Shown one piece after another: positions 28,629 through 39,144 of a stretch of 64,000 nucleotides of DNA; within the stretch, counting starts at the first letter, position 1; each line of letters begins with the position of its first letter. The notes beneath the pieces are model-generated. The model did not search any database. It worked only from the letters and a program-made list of their open reading frames with translations, and had not been told where the DNA came from. Both the position numbers and the translations under genes were made by a program. The stretch comes from Candidatus Tenderia electrophaga (GTDB lineage Bacteria > Pseudomonadota > Gammaproteobacteria > Tenderiales > Tenderiaceae): NCBI GenBank assembly GCA_001447805.1, contig CP013099.1:3171181-3235180 (forward strand), written 5' to 3'.

Positions 28629-29363
28629 TCAGCAGCCGCAGCCGAACATGGCGCTGCAGCCGAAGCGGTAATCCGGGCGCCTTGGGTCGGTGTCGGCGGC
28701 CCAGTCGACCACGGCGCGGATGCCGCGCGCGCCGTCGCAGTCGGCGGCGGGAAACAGGGGGGTCTGCAGCTCGTCTTCCAGTTCGGCGGTCTTGTCGATG
28801 TCGGCCTCGGCCAGGCGCCGCAGGGTAGCCGCCGAGCTGTTGATGCAGGGGGCGCATTCCTGGCTGGGGTGCGGCAAAGGTGTCCGGCCGGCGCGCTGCA
28901 ACAGGGCGTCCCGTTGCCTCCGATCATGCTTGAACAGGGGGTGCCAGACGCGGCGTTCACCGTTATATTCACAGCTTTCTATAAATTCAGGGATAGATTC
29001 AAAAGTAGAGTCTACTCTTGTTTTTGGCAATATGACGGTGGCGGCGCTGTCGGGATCGACCTCCTCCACCCATTTGAGAAAGGGAATGCCCTTCAGGTGG
29101 AGGGCGCACCATTGGTGCTGACGGGAGGGGAAGCCGCCTTTCATTTCCATCACTTCGTCAAAGCCGCTGACGGGATCGATGCGGACCACGGCGAAGCCGA
29201 GCGCGCGCACCCAGTCCTCGCAGCGGGCCACATGATCGAGCCAGCCGGCGCCGGCCCAACCGGTATCGACGTAGACCACGGTCAGGTCCGCCAGTCCCGC
29301 TTCGCGGGCCCATTGGATCAAGGCCATGGAATTGTTGCCGTAGTTGCTGCGCACTATGAACAT
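28629..29363 (-). CDS. PP-loop (PAPS-reductase/adenine nucleotide alpha-hydrolase superfamily) protein with Cys-rich tail
   Basis: 244 residues. A modified PP-loop, SNYGNNSMALI, at 6-16; then VVYVDTGW, and QWCALHLKGIPF (C86), which resembles the WC-x3-LK motif of PAPS-reductase-like enzymes. C170-x2-C173 (ECAPC) and the final FGCSAMFGCGC (C236, C242, C244) could hold zinc or an Fe-S cluster. No sulfate-assimilation genes are near, so PAPS reduction is unlikely; RNA or DNA thiolation-type chemistry is a possibility only. The ATG is the only nearby start and lacks a clear ribosome site. Confidence 0.75.
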   Translation of the reverse strand: MFIVRSNYGNNSMALIQWAREAGLADLTVVYVDTGWAGAGWLDHVARCEDWVRALGFAVVRIDPVSGFDEVMEMKGGFPSRQHQWCALHLKGIPFLKWVEEVDPDSAATVILPKTRVDSTFESIPEFIESCEYNGERRVWHPLFKHDRRQRDALLQRAGRTPLPHPSQECAPCINSSAATLRRLAEADIDKTAELEDELQTPLFPAADCDGARGIRAVVDWAADTDPRRPDYRFGCSAMFGCGC

Positions 29364-29612
29364 GCAGGTAAAGACCGTTGCACCCCAGGGAGGTTCAAGA
29401 TAGCAAAAACACCCGCCCCCGTCGCGGTTGGCCGATGGCAGGGCGGGGATGAGATGTTGCGGGTGTAAAGCGCGCCGGGCAGGATGAGATTCACTTCCAT
29501 GTCCACCGCGTGGCGCGTGCTGAGTCTATCGTTAAGAATCATGGCTGTCCCGGGACGGTTGCAGAGCGCCATTCATAGCAACCGAACGTGATTATGTAAA
29601 AATGATGACCCT

Positions 29613-30197
29613 ATGCTGAATGTGTTGCAACAAAGCGGCCGCGCGAAGTGGCGGAGTGCCTGTCGGATAGGGCTGTTATGGATGCTTTTGCCCCTGGCGG
29701 CGGGGGCCCAGGTGGAGCGAGCATTCGAAGATGTCTTGATGCAGCAGCTGGCCCAGCTGCAGGACGAACCCGATAATCTGGCGCCCTTCACCACGGATGG
29801 CTGCAGTGGCGGACTCTCCGCCGCTTGGCGTTCCCTGGCCCGGGCCTTGCCCGGCTTCCGGGAAAAATACGGCATGCAACCGCCCTGGCAAGCCTGTTGC
29901 GTCGACCACGATCGAGTCTATTGGCGCGGCCCGACCGAAAACGGCTTCGAGCGGCGCAAGGCCGCCGACCTGAAATTAAAACAATGCGTTATGGATACCG
30001 GACGCAGACTGACGCCGCGCTGGATGGCGCAACACGAGTTATCGCCGGCGCACGTCACCGAGGCCTTCGCGGCCGCCGCCGAACTGATGTATAGCGCGGT
30101 GCGCGTGGGCGGCCTGCCCTGTACCCCATTTCCCTGGCGCTGGGGCTACGGCTGGCCGCCCTGTCCGATATTGGAACAATCATTGGCCGTGCCTTAG
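29613..30197 (+). CDS. Secreted phospholipase A2-like protein
   Basis: 194 residues with a probable signal peptide (hydrophobic IGLLWMLLPLAAGA at 19-32). The central CCVDHDRVYW (C95-Y103) matches the phospholipase A2 active-site pattern CCxxHDxxY with catalytic His99 and Asp100; DGCSGG (62-67) could be the calcium loop. The rest is not familiar. Enzyme activity and substrate are inferred from motifs only. It is a single gene just before mnmG; 249 gene-free bases precede it. Confidence 0.6.
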   Translation: MLNVLQQSGRAKWRSACRIGLLWMLLPLAAGAQVERAFEDVLMQQLAQLQDEPDNLAPFTTDGCSGGLSAAWRSLARALPGFREKYGMQPPWQACCVDHDRVYWRGPTENGFERRKAADLKLKQCVMDTGRRLTPRWMAQHELSPAHVTEAFAAAAELMYSAVRVGGLPCTPFPWRWGYGWPPCPILEQSLAVP

Positions 30198-30252
30198 ATC
30201 TGAAGTAAAATAGCCGGTTCCTTTGCAAGCTCAGCGGGCAATCATCTACGCC

Positions 30253-32148
30253 ATGTCTTCTTACCCGGATCAATTTGATGTCATTGTCGTCGGCGGCGGC
30301 CATGCCGGCACCGAAGCCGCCCTGGCGGCGGCGCGCATGGGCGTGCGTACCCTGCTGTTGACCCATAACATCGAGACCCTGGGCCAGATGAGCTGCAACC
30401 CGGCCATCGGCGGCATCGGCAAGGGTCATCTGGTGAAAGAGGTGGATGCCCTGGGTGGCCACATGGCCCGCGCCGCCGACAAGGGCGGCATCCAGTTTCG
30501 CATCCTCAACGCCCGCAAGGGGCCGGCGGTACGGGCCACCCGTGCCCAGGCCGATCGTGTGCTGTACAAACAGGCGGTGCGCGAAGCGCTGGAGAGCCAG
30601 CCCAACCTACAGCTGTTCCAGCAAGCGGTGGAGGACCTGATGGTCGAAAACGGCCGCGCCGTGGGCGTGATGACTCAGATGGGCCTGTGTTTTCGCGCCC
30701 GCGCCGTGGTGCTGACCGTGGGCACCTTTCTTGGCGGCCGCATCCACATCGGGCTGGAGAATTACGCGGGTGGTCGCGCCGGCGATCCCCCCGCCAACGG
30801 CCTGGCGCGGCGCCTGCGCGACCTGCCCTTTTGTGTCGACCGGCTCAAAACCGGCACGCCGCCGCGCATCGACGGCCGCAGTATCGACTTCGCCCAGCTG
30901 GAGGCGCAGCCCGGCGATGCGCCGGTGCCGAGCTTCTCCTTCCTCGGCAAGGCCGCAGATCATCCGCGCCAGATCAGCTGTTTCATCACCTATACCAATG
31001 AGAAAACCCATGAGATCATCCGTGGCGGCATGGACCGTTCGCCTATGTACTCCGGGGTTATCGAAGGGGTCGGTCCACGCTATTGTCCCTCAATTGAGGA
31101 CAAGATCGTGCGTTTTGCCGACAAATCGGCCCATCAGCTCTTCATCGAGCCTGAGGGGCTGAGCACCCACGAGGTCTACCCCAACGGCATCTCCACTTCT
31201 CTGCCCTTCGATGTGCAGTTCGAGTTGGTGCGTTCCATCAAGGGGTTTGCCAACGCCCACATCACTCGGCCAGGCTACGCCATCGAGTACGACTACTTCG
31301 ATCCGCGCGAGCTCAAGCCCAGCCTCGAGACCAAGCCCATGGACGGTCTGTTCTTCGCCGGTCAGATCAACGGCACCACCGGTTATGAGGAGGCCGCGGC
31401 CCAGGGTCTTATCGCCGGCATGAATGCCGCCCTGCAGGTGCAGGAAAAAGCGCCCTGGTGCCCGCGCCGCGACGAGGCCTATGTGGGCGTGCTCATCGAT
31501 GACCTGATCACGCGCGGCACCCAGGAGCCCTACCGCATGTTCACCAGTCGGGCCGAATACCGCCTGCTGCTGCGCGAGGACAATGCAGACCTGCGGCTGA
31601 CCGAGAAGGGGCGCGAATTGGGATTGGTGGATGATGAACGCTGGAGTGCATTCTGCGCCAAACGCGAGGCGATCGAGCAGGAACAGCAGCGATTACGTAA
31701 TAATTGGTTGCGCCCCGGCAAGTTGGACGCGGCTCATGTCGAGCGTGTCCTGGGCGCCAAATTGAACAAGGAGGTGCGCGCCGCCGAGGCCCTGCGCCGG
31801 CCCGAGGTGAGCTATCGGGCGCTGATGGGCCTGGCGGGCATCGGCCCCGGTGTGAGCGATGCCAAGGTGGCCGAGCAAGTGGAGATCCAGGCCAAGTACG
31901 CCGGCTACATCGAGCGCCAGCGTGACGAGATCGCGCGCCAGCGCCAGTATGACGAAACGCGCCTGCCCGAGACATTGGATTACGGCGCCGTGACGGGGCT
32001 GTCCCACGAGGTGCGCCAAAAGCTGGCCGAACAGCGTCCCGCCACCCTGGGACAGGCCGGCCGCATCCCGGGCGTGACCCCGGCAGCCCTGTCGCTGTTG
32101 CTGGTACATTTGAAAAAGACCGGCAGCAAGTTGTCGCGCTCGGCCTGA
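30253..32148 (+). CDS. mnmG: tRNA uridine 5-carboxymethylaminomethyl modification enzyme MnmG
   Basis: FAD-dependent partner of MnmE in wobble-uridine modification. 631 residues from ATG at [21 protein letters not shown] (E. coli 629); the frame could open earlier at a TTG, without conservation. FAD-binding [10 protein letters not shown] at 14-23, the MnmG signature [16 protein letters not shown], catalytic-region Cys residues, [11 protein letters not shown] and C-terminal helical domain ([26 protein letters not shown]). Followed by rsmG after 4 bases. Confidence 0.98.
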   Translation: MSSYPDQFDVIVVGGGHAGTEAALAAARMGVRTLLLTHNIETLGQMSCNPAIGGIGKGHLVKEVDALGGHMARAADKGGIQFRILNARKGPAVRATRAQADRVLYKQAVREALESQPNLQLFQQAVEDLMVENGRAVGVMTQMGLCFRARAVVLTVGTFLGGRIHIGLENYAGGRAGDPPANGLARRLRDLPFCVDRLKTGTPPRIDGRSIDFAQLEAQPGDAPVPSFSFLGKAADHPRQISCFITYTNEKTHEIIRGGMDRSPMYSGVIEGVGPRYCPSIEDKIVRFADKSAHQLFIEPEGLSTHEVYPNGISTSLPFDVQFELVRSIKGFANAHITRPGYAIEYDYFDPRELKPSLETKPMDGLFFAGQINGTTGYEEAAAQGLIAGMNAALQVQEKAPWCPRRDEAYVGVLIDDLITRGTQEPYRMFTSRAEYRLLLREDNADLRLTEKGRELGLVDDERWSAFCAKREAIEQEQQRLRNNWLRPGKLDAAHVERVLGAKLNKEVRAAEALRRPEVSYRALMGLAGIGPGVSDAKVAEQVEIQAKYAGYIERQRDEIARQRQYDETRLPETLDYGAVTGLSHEVRQKLAEQRPATLGQAGRIPGVTPAALSLLLVHLKKTGSKLSRSA

Positions 32149-32152
32149 TTGA

Positions 32153-32785
32153 ATGAAGACGGATGAGCGCCAGCGCCTGTGCGACGGGGCGACGCAACTG
32201 GGGATTGAGCTGAGCCCGGGGCAGCAGGACGCCCTGCTTCATTATCTCGCCCTGCTGGTGAAATGGAACCGGGTCTACGCCCTGATCTCGCGCCGCGACG
32301 GCGATGACTGGCTGACGCGCCACCTGCTCGACAGCCTCGCCGTGTTGCCGTACATTAACGGGTCCCGCGTCATCGACATCGGCAGTGGCGCCGGCCTGCC
32401 GGGCATCCCGCTGGCCATTATGCGCCCGGATGTGGAATTTACCCTGCTCGACAGTAATCGCAAAAAGGCCCGCTTTATGACCCAGGCGGTGATCGAGCTG
32501 GGACTGAACAATGTCACTGTGGTGGACCAGCGGGTCGAGGAATTCCGGCCGGAAACAGGTTTTGATTGCATTACCTCGCGCGCCTTCGCCAGCCTTGCCG
32601 ATATGCTCGTGGGGGCCGGACATCTGGCCGCCCAAGGGGGACGCTTCCTGGCCATGAAGGGCACCTTTCCTGAGGCCGAGCTGGCGCACTTGGCACCGGG
32701 GTTCCACGCCGAGGCCGTGCATCTCCTGGCGGTTCCGTTCCAGTCGGGCGAGCGCCACCTGGCGGTGGTGGTTCAGGATAAATAA
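32153..32785 (+). CDS. rsmG: 16S rRNA (guanine-N7)-methyltransferase RsmG
   Basis: Methylates G527 (E. coli numbering) of 16S rRNA using S-adenosylmethionine. 210 residues. NWNRVYALI-like motif KWNRVYALISRRD, SAM-binding VIDIGSGAGLPGIPLAI, LLDSNRKKARFM, and the catalytic-face ITSRAFASL. Tightly packed with mnmG upstream and parA 18 bases downstream, the ancestral order. Confidence 0.97.
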   Translation: MKTDERQRLCDGATQLGIELSPGQQDALLHYLALLVKWNRVYALISRRDGDDWLTRHLLDSLAVLPYINGSRVIDIGSGAGLPGIPLAIMRPDVEFTLLDSNRKKARFMTQAVIELGLNNVTVVDQRVEEFRPETGFDCITSRAFASLADMLVGAGHLAAQGGRFLAMKGTFPEAELAHLAPGFHAEAVHLLAVPFQSGERHLAVVVQDK

Positions 32786-32803
32786 ACGAGGTAACCCAGG
32801 CCC

Positions 32804-33595
32804 ATGGTAAAGATTATCGCGATAACCAATCAAAAAGGCGGGGTCGGCAAGACCACCACCAGCATCAACCTGGCGGCCTCGCTGGCGGCCACCAAACGCA
32901 AGGTTCTGCTCATCGATCTGGACCCGCAGGGCAATGCCACCATGGGCAGCGGTATTGACAAAAGCGCGCTGGCGACCAGCAGCTGCGAGGTGTTGCTGGG
33001 TGAGGCGCCGCTGCAGGAGGCGGTAGTGCGGGCCGAACAGGCCGGTTACGACCTGATCCCCGCCAATGCCGATGTCACCGCCGCCGAAGTCCGGCTGATG
33101 GAGATGGCCAATCGCGACGCGCAGCTGCGCCGCGCCCTGGCAGAGGTTCGCGACGACTACGATTACATCCTCATCGATTGCCCGCCCTCGCTCAACATGC
33201 TGACGGTCAACGCCCTGGTGGCGGCCCAGTCGGTACTTATTCCCATGCAATGCGAATACTACGCCCTCGAGGGCCTGACCGCCCTGCTCGAAACCATCGA
33301 GCAAATCCGCGAGGCCAGCAACCCGGCATTGCAGATCGAGGGCCTGCTGCGCACCATGTTCGACGCGCGCAATAATCTCGCCAACGATGTCTCGGAGCAG
33401 CTTACCTATCACTTCGGGGACAAGGTGTATCGCACCGTGATCCCGCGTAATATCCGTCTGGCCGAGGCGCCCAGTCACGGCCTGCCGGTGATGACCTACG
33501 ATAAAGGCTGTGCCGGCAGCCTGGCCTACCTGGCCCTGGCCGGTGAAATGATTCGTAAGGAGCAGCGCGGCGAGCTGGCCCAGGCTGCGGGTTAA
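32804..33595 (+). CDS. parA: Chromosome partitioning ATPase ParA (Soj)
   Basis: Deviant Walker ATPase that binds nucleoid DNA and moves ParB-parS complexes. 263 residues, no N-terminal DNA-binding extension, as in chromosomal ParA. Walker A KGGVGKTTTSINLAA at 11-25, LIDLDPQGNAT, Walker B ILIDCPPSLNMLTVNAL. Upstream of parB by 26 bases. Its cargo sites, two parS palindromes, lie in recF near the origin. Confidence 0.97.
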   Translation: MVKIIAITNQKGGVGKTTTSINLAASLAATKRKVLLIDLDPQGNATMGSGIDKSALATSSCEVLLGEAPLQEAVVRAEQAGYDLIPANADVTAAEVRLMEMANRDAQLRRALAEVRDDYDYILIDCPPSLNMLTVNALVAAQSVLIPMQCEYYALEGLTALLETIEQIREASNPALQIEGLLRTMFDARNNLANDVSEQLTYHFGDKVYRTVIPRNIRLAEAPSHGLPVMTYDKGCAGSLAYLALAGEMIRKEQRGELAQAAG

Positions 33596-33621
33596 CTAAA
33601 CACAGAGAATTGTAAATCACG

Positions 33622-34521
33622 ATGGCGGCAAAAAAACGAGGCTTGGGGCGCGGGTTGAATGAGTTGCTGGCCGGCTCCAAACCGGTACAGTCAGCGGCGG
33701 ATGCAGACGCGGCCGCGCCGCACACGGAGCGCGATAGTCTGCGCCATTTGCCGGTGGATTTGATGCAGCGCGGCAAGTATCAGCCGCGCCTCGATATGCA
33801 TCCGGAGACCCTGCAGGAACTGGCCGACTCCATCAAGGCCCAGGGCGTGGTGCAGCCGATCGTGGTGCGCCCCGTCGGCGCCAAGCGTTACGAGATCATC
33901 GCCGGTGAGCGACGTTGGCGCGCCGCTCAGATGGCCGGTCTACAGGACGTGCCCTGCGTGGTGCGCGATGTCCCCGACCAGGCCGCCATGGCCATGGCCC
34001 TGATCGAGAACATCCAGCGCGAAAACCTCAATCCCATGGAAGAGGCCCGCGCCCTGCAGCGCCTGATCCAGGAATTCGAGCTGACCCATCAACAAACCGC
34101 CGAGGCGGTGGGCCGTTCACGCGCCGCCGTTTCCAATTTATTGCGGCTGTTGGACTTGGACGCGGATGTGCGCACCCTGGTCGAGCACGGCGACCTGGAG
34201 ATGGGCCACGCCCGCGCCCTGCTCGCCCTGCAGGGCGAAGCGCAGCGTGAGGCGGCACGCCAAGTGGCGGCGCAGGGCCTGTCGGTGCGCGAGACCGAGC
34301 GTTTGGTGAAGCGCCAGCAGGCGCATCCCCAGGACAGGCCAAGCGCCAAACCCGCGCCCGATCCCAATGTCCGCCGTCTCGAAAATCAGCTGTCGGAAAA
34401 ACTGGCCGCCAAGGTCAACATTCAGCACGGCAATAACGGGAAGGGTAAGCTCGTCATCCATTACAACAGTCTCGATGAACTGGATGGCATCCTGGCGCAA
34501 ATGGGCAGGTCCGAATACTAA
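33622..34521 (+). CDS. parB: Chromosome partitioning protein ParB (Spo0J)
   Basis: CTP-dependent DNA clamp that loads at parS and spreads. 299 residues. N-terminus KKRGLGRGLNELL (ParA-stimulating region), CTP-binding box GERRWRAAQMAG, ENIQRENLNPMEEA, helix-turn-helix around LTHQQTAEAVGRSRAAVSNLLRLL, and a C-terminal dimerisation domain. The perfect palindromes in recF are its expected targets. Confidence 0.97.
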   Translation: MAAKKRGLGRGLNELLAGSKPVQSAADADAAAPHTERDSLRHLPVDLMQRGKYQPRLDMHPETLQELADSIKAQGVVQPIVVRPVGAKRYEIIAGERRWRAAQMAGLQDVPCVVRDVPDQAAMAMALIENIQRENLNPMEEARALQRLIQEFELTHQQTAEAVGRSRAAVSNLLRLLDLDADVRTLVEHGDLEMGHARALLALQGEAQREAARQVAAQGLSVRETERLVKRQQAHPQDRPSAKPAPDPNVRRLENQLSEKLAAKVNIQHGNNGKGKLVIHYNSLDELDGILAQMGRSEY

Positions 34522-34552
34522 GATTTCCTTGGGATTTCCTTGGCGTTTTCGT

Positions 34553-34581
34553 TTGACCCAGGTGGCGCGATTTTTTATACT
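34553..34581 (+). promoter_or_regulatory. Sigma-70 promoter of the ATP synthase operon
   Basis: TTGACC, a 17-base spacer, then TATACT, 87 bases before atpZ. The hexamers and spacing are close to consensus. A second -10-like TATACT at 34633-34638, with TTGCGG 18 bases before it, may be a minor start point. Confidence 0.7.
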
Positions 34582-34668
34582 GCGCGGCGTTTTGGTTGCG
34601 TCTAAGGGTTGCGGCCGCGTGGCGACGCGGGCTATACTCACGCGCCGTTAAGGGGCAGGGGCCCGGCT

Positions 34669-34869
34669 ATGCAAAACAACAAAGGCGCCGGATTGCTCTT
34701 AATAGGTGTGGGGACACATCTGACCGCGATGATTGCCGCCGGTTTTATATTGGGTTACGGCTTGGATTACTTAATCGATACCACGCCCCTGTTTATGGTC
34801 TTGTTCGGCATACTGGGTTTTGTCGGTGGAATCCTCAAGGCCTACCAGATGCTGATTAGGTTTTATTAA
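34669..34869 (+). CDS. atpZ: AtpZ/AtpI-family small membrane protein
   Basis: 66 residues from MQNNKGAGLLLIG; an open frame begins earlier but the preceding residues are unlike the family. Two membrane segments joined by GLDYLIDTTPLFM, matching the AtpZ pattern (short hairpin protein at the head of ATP synthase operons, linked to Mg2+ or Ca2+ supply or ring assembly). Ends one base before the GTG start of atpI. Confidence 0.8.
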   Translation: MQNNKGAGLLLIGVGTHLTAMIAAGFILGYGLDYLIDTTPLFMVLFGILGFVGGILKAYQMLIRFY

Positions 34870-34870
34870 A

Positions 34871-35266
34871 GTGGATATCGCCATACGCCAGGTGCAATCC
34901 AAGGCCAAAAAGGTGGTTGTGCTGCAGTTGATCATCGCGGCGCTGACCGCGGCGATATTCGCGCTAACGCAAGGCGGCTGGTCGGCACTCTCCGCCCTGT
35001 ATGGCGGCTTCACCAGCCTGGCTGTCTCCTGGATGTTGCGGCGCGGCGTGCTGAAAGCGAACGAGATCGCGCGCGACGATCCCCAAAGGGGAATGACAGC
35101 GCTTTACGTCGGCGCAGTGCAGCGTTTCGTGTTGGTGTTGGCGTTGCTGGGTGTGGGGCTCGGCCTGTTGGCCATGGCGCCCCTGGCCACGGTGATCGGA
35201 TTCGGTGGCGCGCAGCTGGCCTACGCTGTGGTGATGCGCAACGGCGCGCACCCCGCCAGCCGCTGA
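34871..35266 (+). CDS. atpI: ATP synthase protein I
   Basis: Assembly factor that helps build the c-ring and is not part of the finished enzyme. 131 residues, four hydrophobic segments, starting at GTG (MDIAIRQVQSKAKKVVVLQLII). Conserved SALYGGFTSLAVSWMLRRG. Follows atpZ with almost no gap and precedes atpB by 31 bases. Confidence 0.88.
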   Translation: MDIAIRQVQSKAKKVVVLQLIIAALTAAIFALTQGGWSALSALYGGFTSLAVSWMLRRGVLKANEIARDDPQRGMTALYVGAVQRFVLVLALLGVGLGLLAMAPLATVIGFGGAQLAYAVVMRNGAHPASR

Positions 35267-35279
35267 AAGAATTTAATAA

Positions 35280-36140
<861 letters not shown>

Positions 36141-36163
36141 TCCCGGCAGCGGCCGGTAGGAAT

Positions 36164-36500
<337 letters not shown>

Positions 36501-36553
36501 GAAAAAGAACACCACGTCTCTTAACCAACTAATAGAAACCAGGGGATAGACTA

Positions 36554-37024
36554 GTGAATATTACAGCGACCCTACTTGCGCAGATTGTGGCCTTTGTGCT
36601 GCTGATCTGGTTTGTAAACAAGTTCCTATGGGGTCCTTTGAGCGGCATGCTGGAAGCCCGTCAGAAGCGAATCGCTGACGGTCTGGCTGCCGCGGAAAAG
36701 GGCAAGCATGAACTGGAGCTGGCGGAAAAACGAGCGACTGATGCACTGAAAGACGCCAAGGCCCAAGCTGCCGAGATCCTGACCCAAGCCGAAAGGCGTG
36801 GCAACGAGATCGTCGAGGAAGCGAAGACCAAAGCGCGTGAAGAAGGTGACCGCATCGTGGCCGCGGCAAACGCAGAAATCGAACAAGAAGTTAATCGTGC
36901 CAAGGAAGAGATTCGTGGCAAGGTTGCCGAGGTTTCTGTCGCTGCCGCCGCCAAGATCATCGGCCGTGAAATAGACGCCAAGGCACATGAGAAATTAATC
37001 AAAGATTTGGCTACCCAGATTTAA
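36554..37024 (+). CDS. atpF: ATP synthase Fo subunit b
   Basis: Peripheral stalk subunit. 156 residues (E. coli 156), starting at GTG in MNITATLLAQIVAFVLLIWFVNKFLWGPL, the single membrane anchor, followed by a long charged coiled coil. GGGGAT lies upstream. Eight bases precede atpH. Confidence 0.96.
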   Translation: MNITATLLAQIVAFVLLIWFVNKFLWGPLSGMLEARQKRIADGLAAAEKGKHELELAEKRATDALKDAKAQAAEILTQAERRGNEIVEEAKTKAREEGDRIVAAANAEIEQEVNRAKEEIRGKVAEVSVAAAAKIIGREIDAKAHEKLIKDLATQI

Positions 37025-37032
37025 TCCTGACT

Positions 37033-37569
37033 ATGGCAGAAAAAACCACAATTGCACGTCCCTATGCGCAAGCGATGTTCGAAAGCGCAAAAGAAAAGGG
37101 AAACATGGACCAGGTCGCGGAAGCGCTGCAAATCGCTGCCGCCGCGGTCTCCGACCCTGCGCTTGCCGCCATGATCGGAAATCCCGATGTGGCGGATGAC
37201 AAGATCATCGCATTGTTGATTGATCTTTGCGGCGACCGCGCCAGCACGGAAGTCGGAAATTTCTTCAAGCTGTTGGCCGAGTACGATCGGCTGGCGGTCT
37301 TGCCGGAAATCTCCGCGCTTTTTGAACGCTATCGCGCCGAGGAAGAACGCACGATTGAGGCCGAAGTCATTTCGGCCAGCGAACTCAACGATGCGCAGAA
37401 GACCGATATCGCAAGCGGCCTGAAGAAACGCCTGGGCCGCGATGTCACCCTCGCATGCAGGGTCGACGAGAGTCTGATCGGGGGTGCGATTATACGGGCA
37501 GGAGATCTGGTGATAGACGGGTCGATAACGAGCCAGCTGACCAAGCTCGGCCACGCGTTGTCCCGCTAA
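37033..37569 (+). CDS. atpH: ATP synthase F1 subunit delta
   Basis: Joins the top of F1 to subunit b. 178 residues. Opens TTIARPYAQAMFESAKEKG, ends LVIDGSITSQLTKLGHAL, with the conserved LIGGAIIRAGD near the C-terminus. Normal operon position between atpF and atpA. Confidence 0.96.
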   Translation: MAEKTTIARPYAQAMFESAKEKGNMDQVAEALQIAAAAVSDPALAAMIGNPDVADDKIIALLIDLCGDRASTEVGNFFKLLAEYDRLAVLPEISALFERYRAEEERTIEAEVISASELNDAQKTDIASGLKKRLGRDVTLACRVDESLIGGAIIRAGDLVIDGSITSQLTKLGHALSR

Positions 37570-37590
37570 CGTCTTATAGAGGATAGGCAT

Positions 37591-39132
37591 ATGCAACTTA
37601 ATGCAGCTGAAATTAGTGAACTGATAAAAAAGCGTATCGACAAATTTGAAGTCGTAACCGAAGCGCGCACAGAAGGTACCGTGGTCAGTCTGACCGACGG
37701 CATCGCTCGCGTCCACGGCCTGGCCGATGTCATGTACGGTGAGATGATCGAGTTTCCCGGCAATACCTACGGTATGGCGCTGAACCTTGAGCGTGACTCT
37801 GTCGGTGCGGTTGTCCTGGGTTCTTACCAGCACATCTCCGAAGGTGACAAGGTCAAGTGTACCGGCCGCATCTTGGAAGTGCCGGTCGGTGAAGGCCTGC
37901 TCGGCCGCGTCGTCGACGCGCTGGGCAGTCCCATCGACGGCAAGGGCCCGGCCGAGACCTCGGCCACCCTGCCCATCGAACGCATCGCCCCCGGCGTCAT
38001 CCAGCGCCAATCGGTGGATCAGCCGGTGCAGACCGGTCTCAAGTCAATTGATGCCATGGTGCCCATCGGCCGCGGTCAGCGTGAGCTGATCATCGGTGAC
38101 CGCCAGACCGGTAAGACTGCGGTCGCCGTCGACGCCATCATCAATCAGAAGGGTACCGGCGTTAAATGTATCTACGTCGCCATCGGTCAGAAAGCCTCCT
38201 CTATCGCCAATGTGGTGCGCAAGCTGGAAGAGCACGGCGCGCTGGAACACACCATCGTGGTTGCCGCCACCGCCTCCGACTCAGCCGCGTTGCAGTTCAT
38301 CGCGCCCTATGCCGGTTGCGCCATGGGCGAATACTTCCGTGATCGCGGCGAAGACGCACTGATCGTTTACGATGACTTGACCAAGCAGGCCTGGGCCTAT
38401 CGCCAGGTATCCCTGTTGCTGCGTCGTCCGCCCGGTCGTGAGGCGTATCCCGGTGACGTGTTCTACCTCCACTCCCGTCTGCTGGAGCGTGCCGCGCGTG
38501 TCAATGCCGATTACGTCGAGAAGTTCACCAACGGTGAAGTCAAGGGTCAGACCGGTTCCTTGACCGCCCTGCCCATCATTGAAACCCAGGCGGGTGACGT
38601 GTCGGCCTTCGTGCCCACCAACGTCATCTCCATCACCGACGGACAGATCTTTCTCGAAACCGACCTGTTCAACTCCGGTATCCGCCCAGCCATTAACGCC
38701 GGCCTGTCGGTATCGCGAGTCGGTGGCGCGGCCCAGACCAAGATCATCAAGAAGCTGGGCGGCGGTGTACGTCTCGACCTGGCCCAGTATCGTGAGCTGG
38801 CGGCCTTCGCCCAGTTCGCATCTGATCTGGACGAATCCACCCGTAAACAGATCGAACGCGGTCAGCGCGTTACCGAACTGATGAAGCAGAAGCAATACAG
38901 TCCGCTGTCCATCGCTGAAATGGCCTTTTCACTGTTCGCTGCCAACGAAGGTTTCCTGGACGATGTGGAAGTCAGTAAGGTTGTGTCTTTTGAGCAGGCC
39001 TTGCACTCTTACATCAAGTCCAATGCCGCAGATCTGGCCAAGCGCATTAACGATACGGCTGATTACAACGACGAAGTCGCAGGCGAAATGCGCAGTACGC
39101 TGGAAAAATTCAAATCAAGCAGCACTTGGTAA
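37591..39132 (+). CDS. atpA: ATP synthase F1 subunit alpha
   Basis: Non-catalytic nucleotide-binding subunit of F1. 513 residues (E. coli 513). N-terminus [17 protein letters not shown]; Walker A GDRQTGKT at 169-176; arginine finger region in the [25 protein letters not shown] vicinity; C-terminal ETVSKF-like KFKSSSTW. 21 bases after atpH. Confidence 0.98.
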   Translation: MQLNAAEISELIKKRIDKFEVVTEARTEGTVVSLTDGIARVHGLADVMYGEMIEFPGNTYGMALNLERDSVGAVVLGSYQHISEGDKVKCTGRILEVPVGEGLLGRVVDALGSPIDGKGPAETSATLPIERIAPGVIQRQSVDQPVQTGLKSIDAMVPIGRGQRELIIGDRQTGKTAVAVDAIINQKGTGVKCIYVAIGQKASSIANVVRKLEEHGALEHTIVVAATASDSAALQFIAPYAGCAMGEYFRDRGEDALIVYDDLTKQAWAYRQVSLLLRRPPGREAYPGDVFYLHSRLLERAARVNADYVEKFTNGEVKGQTGSLTALPIIETQAGDVSAFVPTNVISITDGQIFLETDLFNSGIRPAINAGLSVSRVGGAAQTKIIKKLGGGVRLDLAQYRELAAFAQFASDLDESTRKQIERGQRVTELMKQKQYSPLSIAEMAFSLFAANEGFLDDVEVSKVVSFEQALHSYIKSNAADLAKRINDTADYNDEVAGEMRSTLEKFKSSSTW

Positions 39133-39144
39133 GGGGGCTGACGA

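Noticed and set aside
9371-30252. Recent genomic island or prophage
   Set aside because: No integrase, transposase, phage structural gene, tRNA or direct repeat was seen, and base use is like the flanks.
31541-33478. A 645-codon open frame on the minus strand across mnmG, rsmG and parA
   Set aside because: It is antisense to three certain genes, has no family resemblance and is low in complexity; such shadows are common opposite G+C-rich genes.
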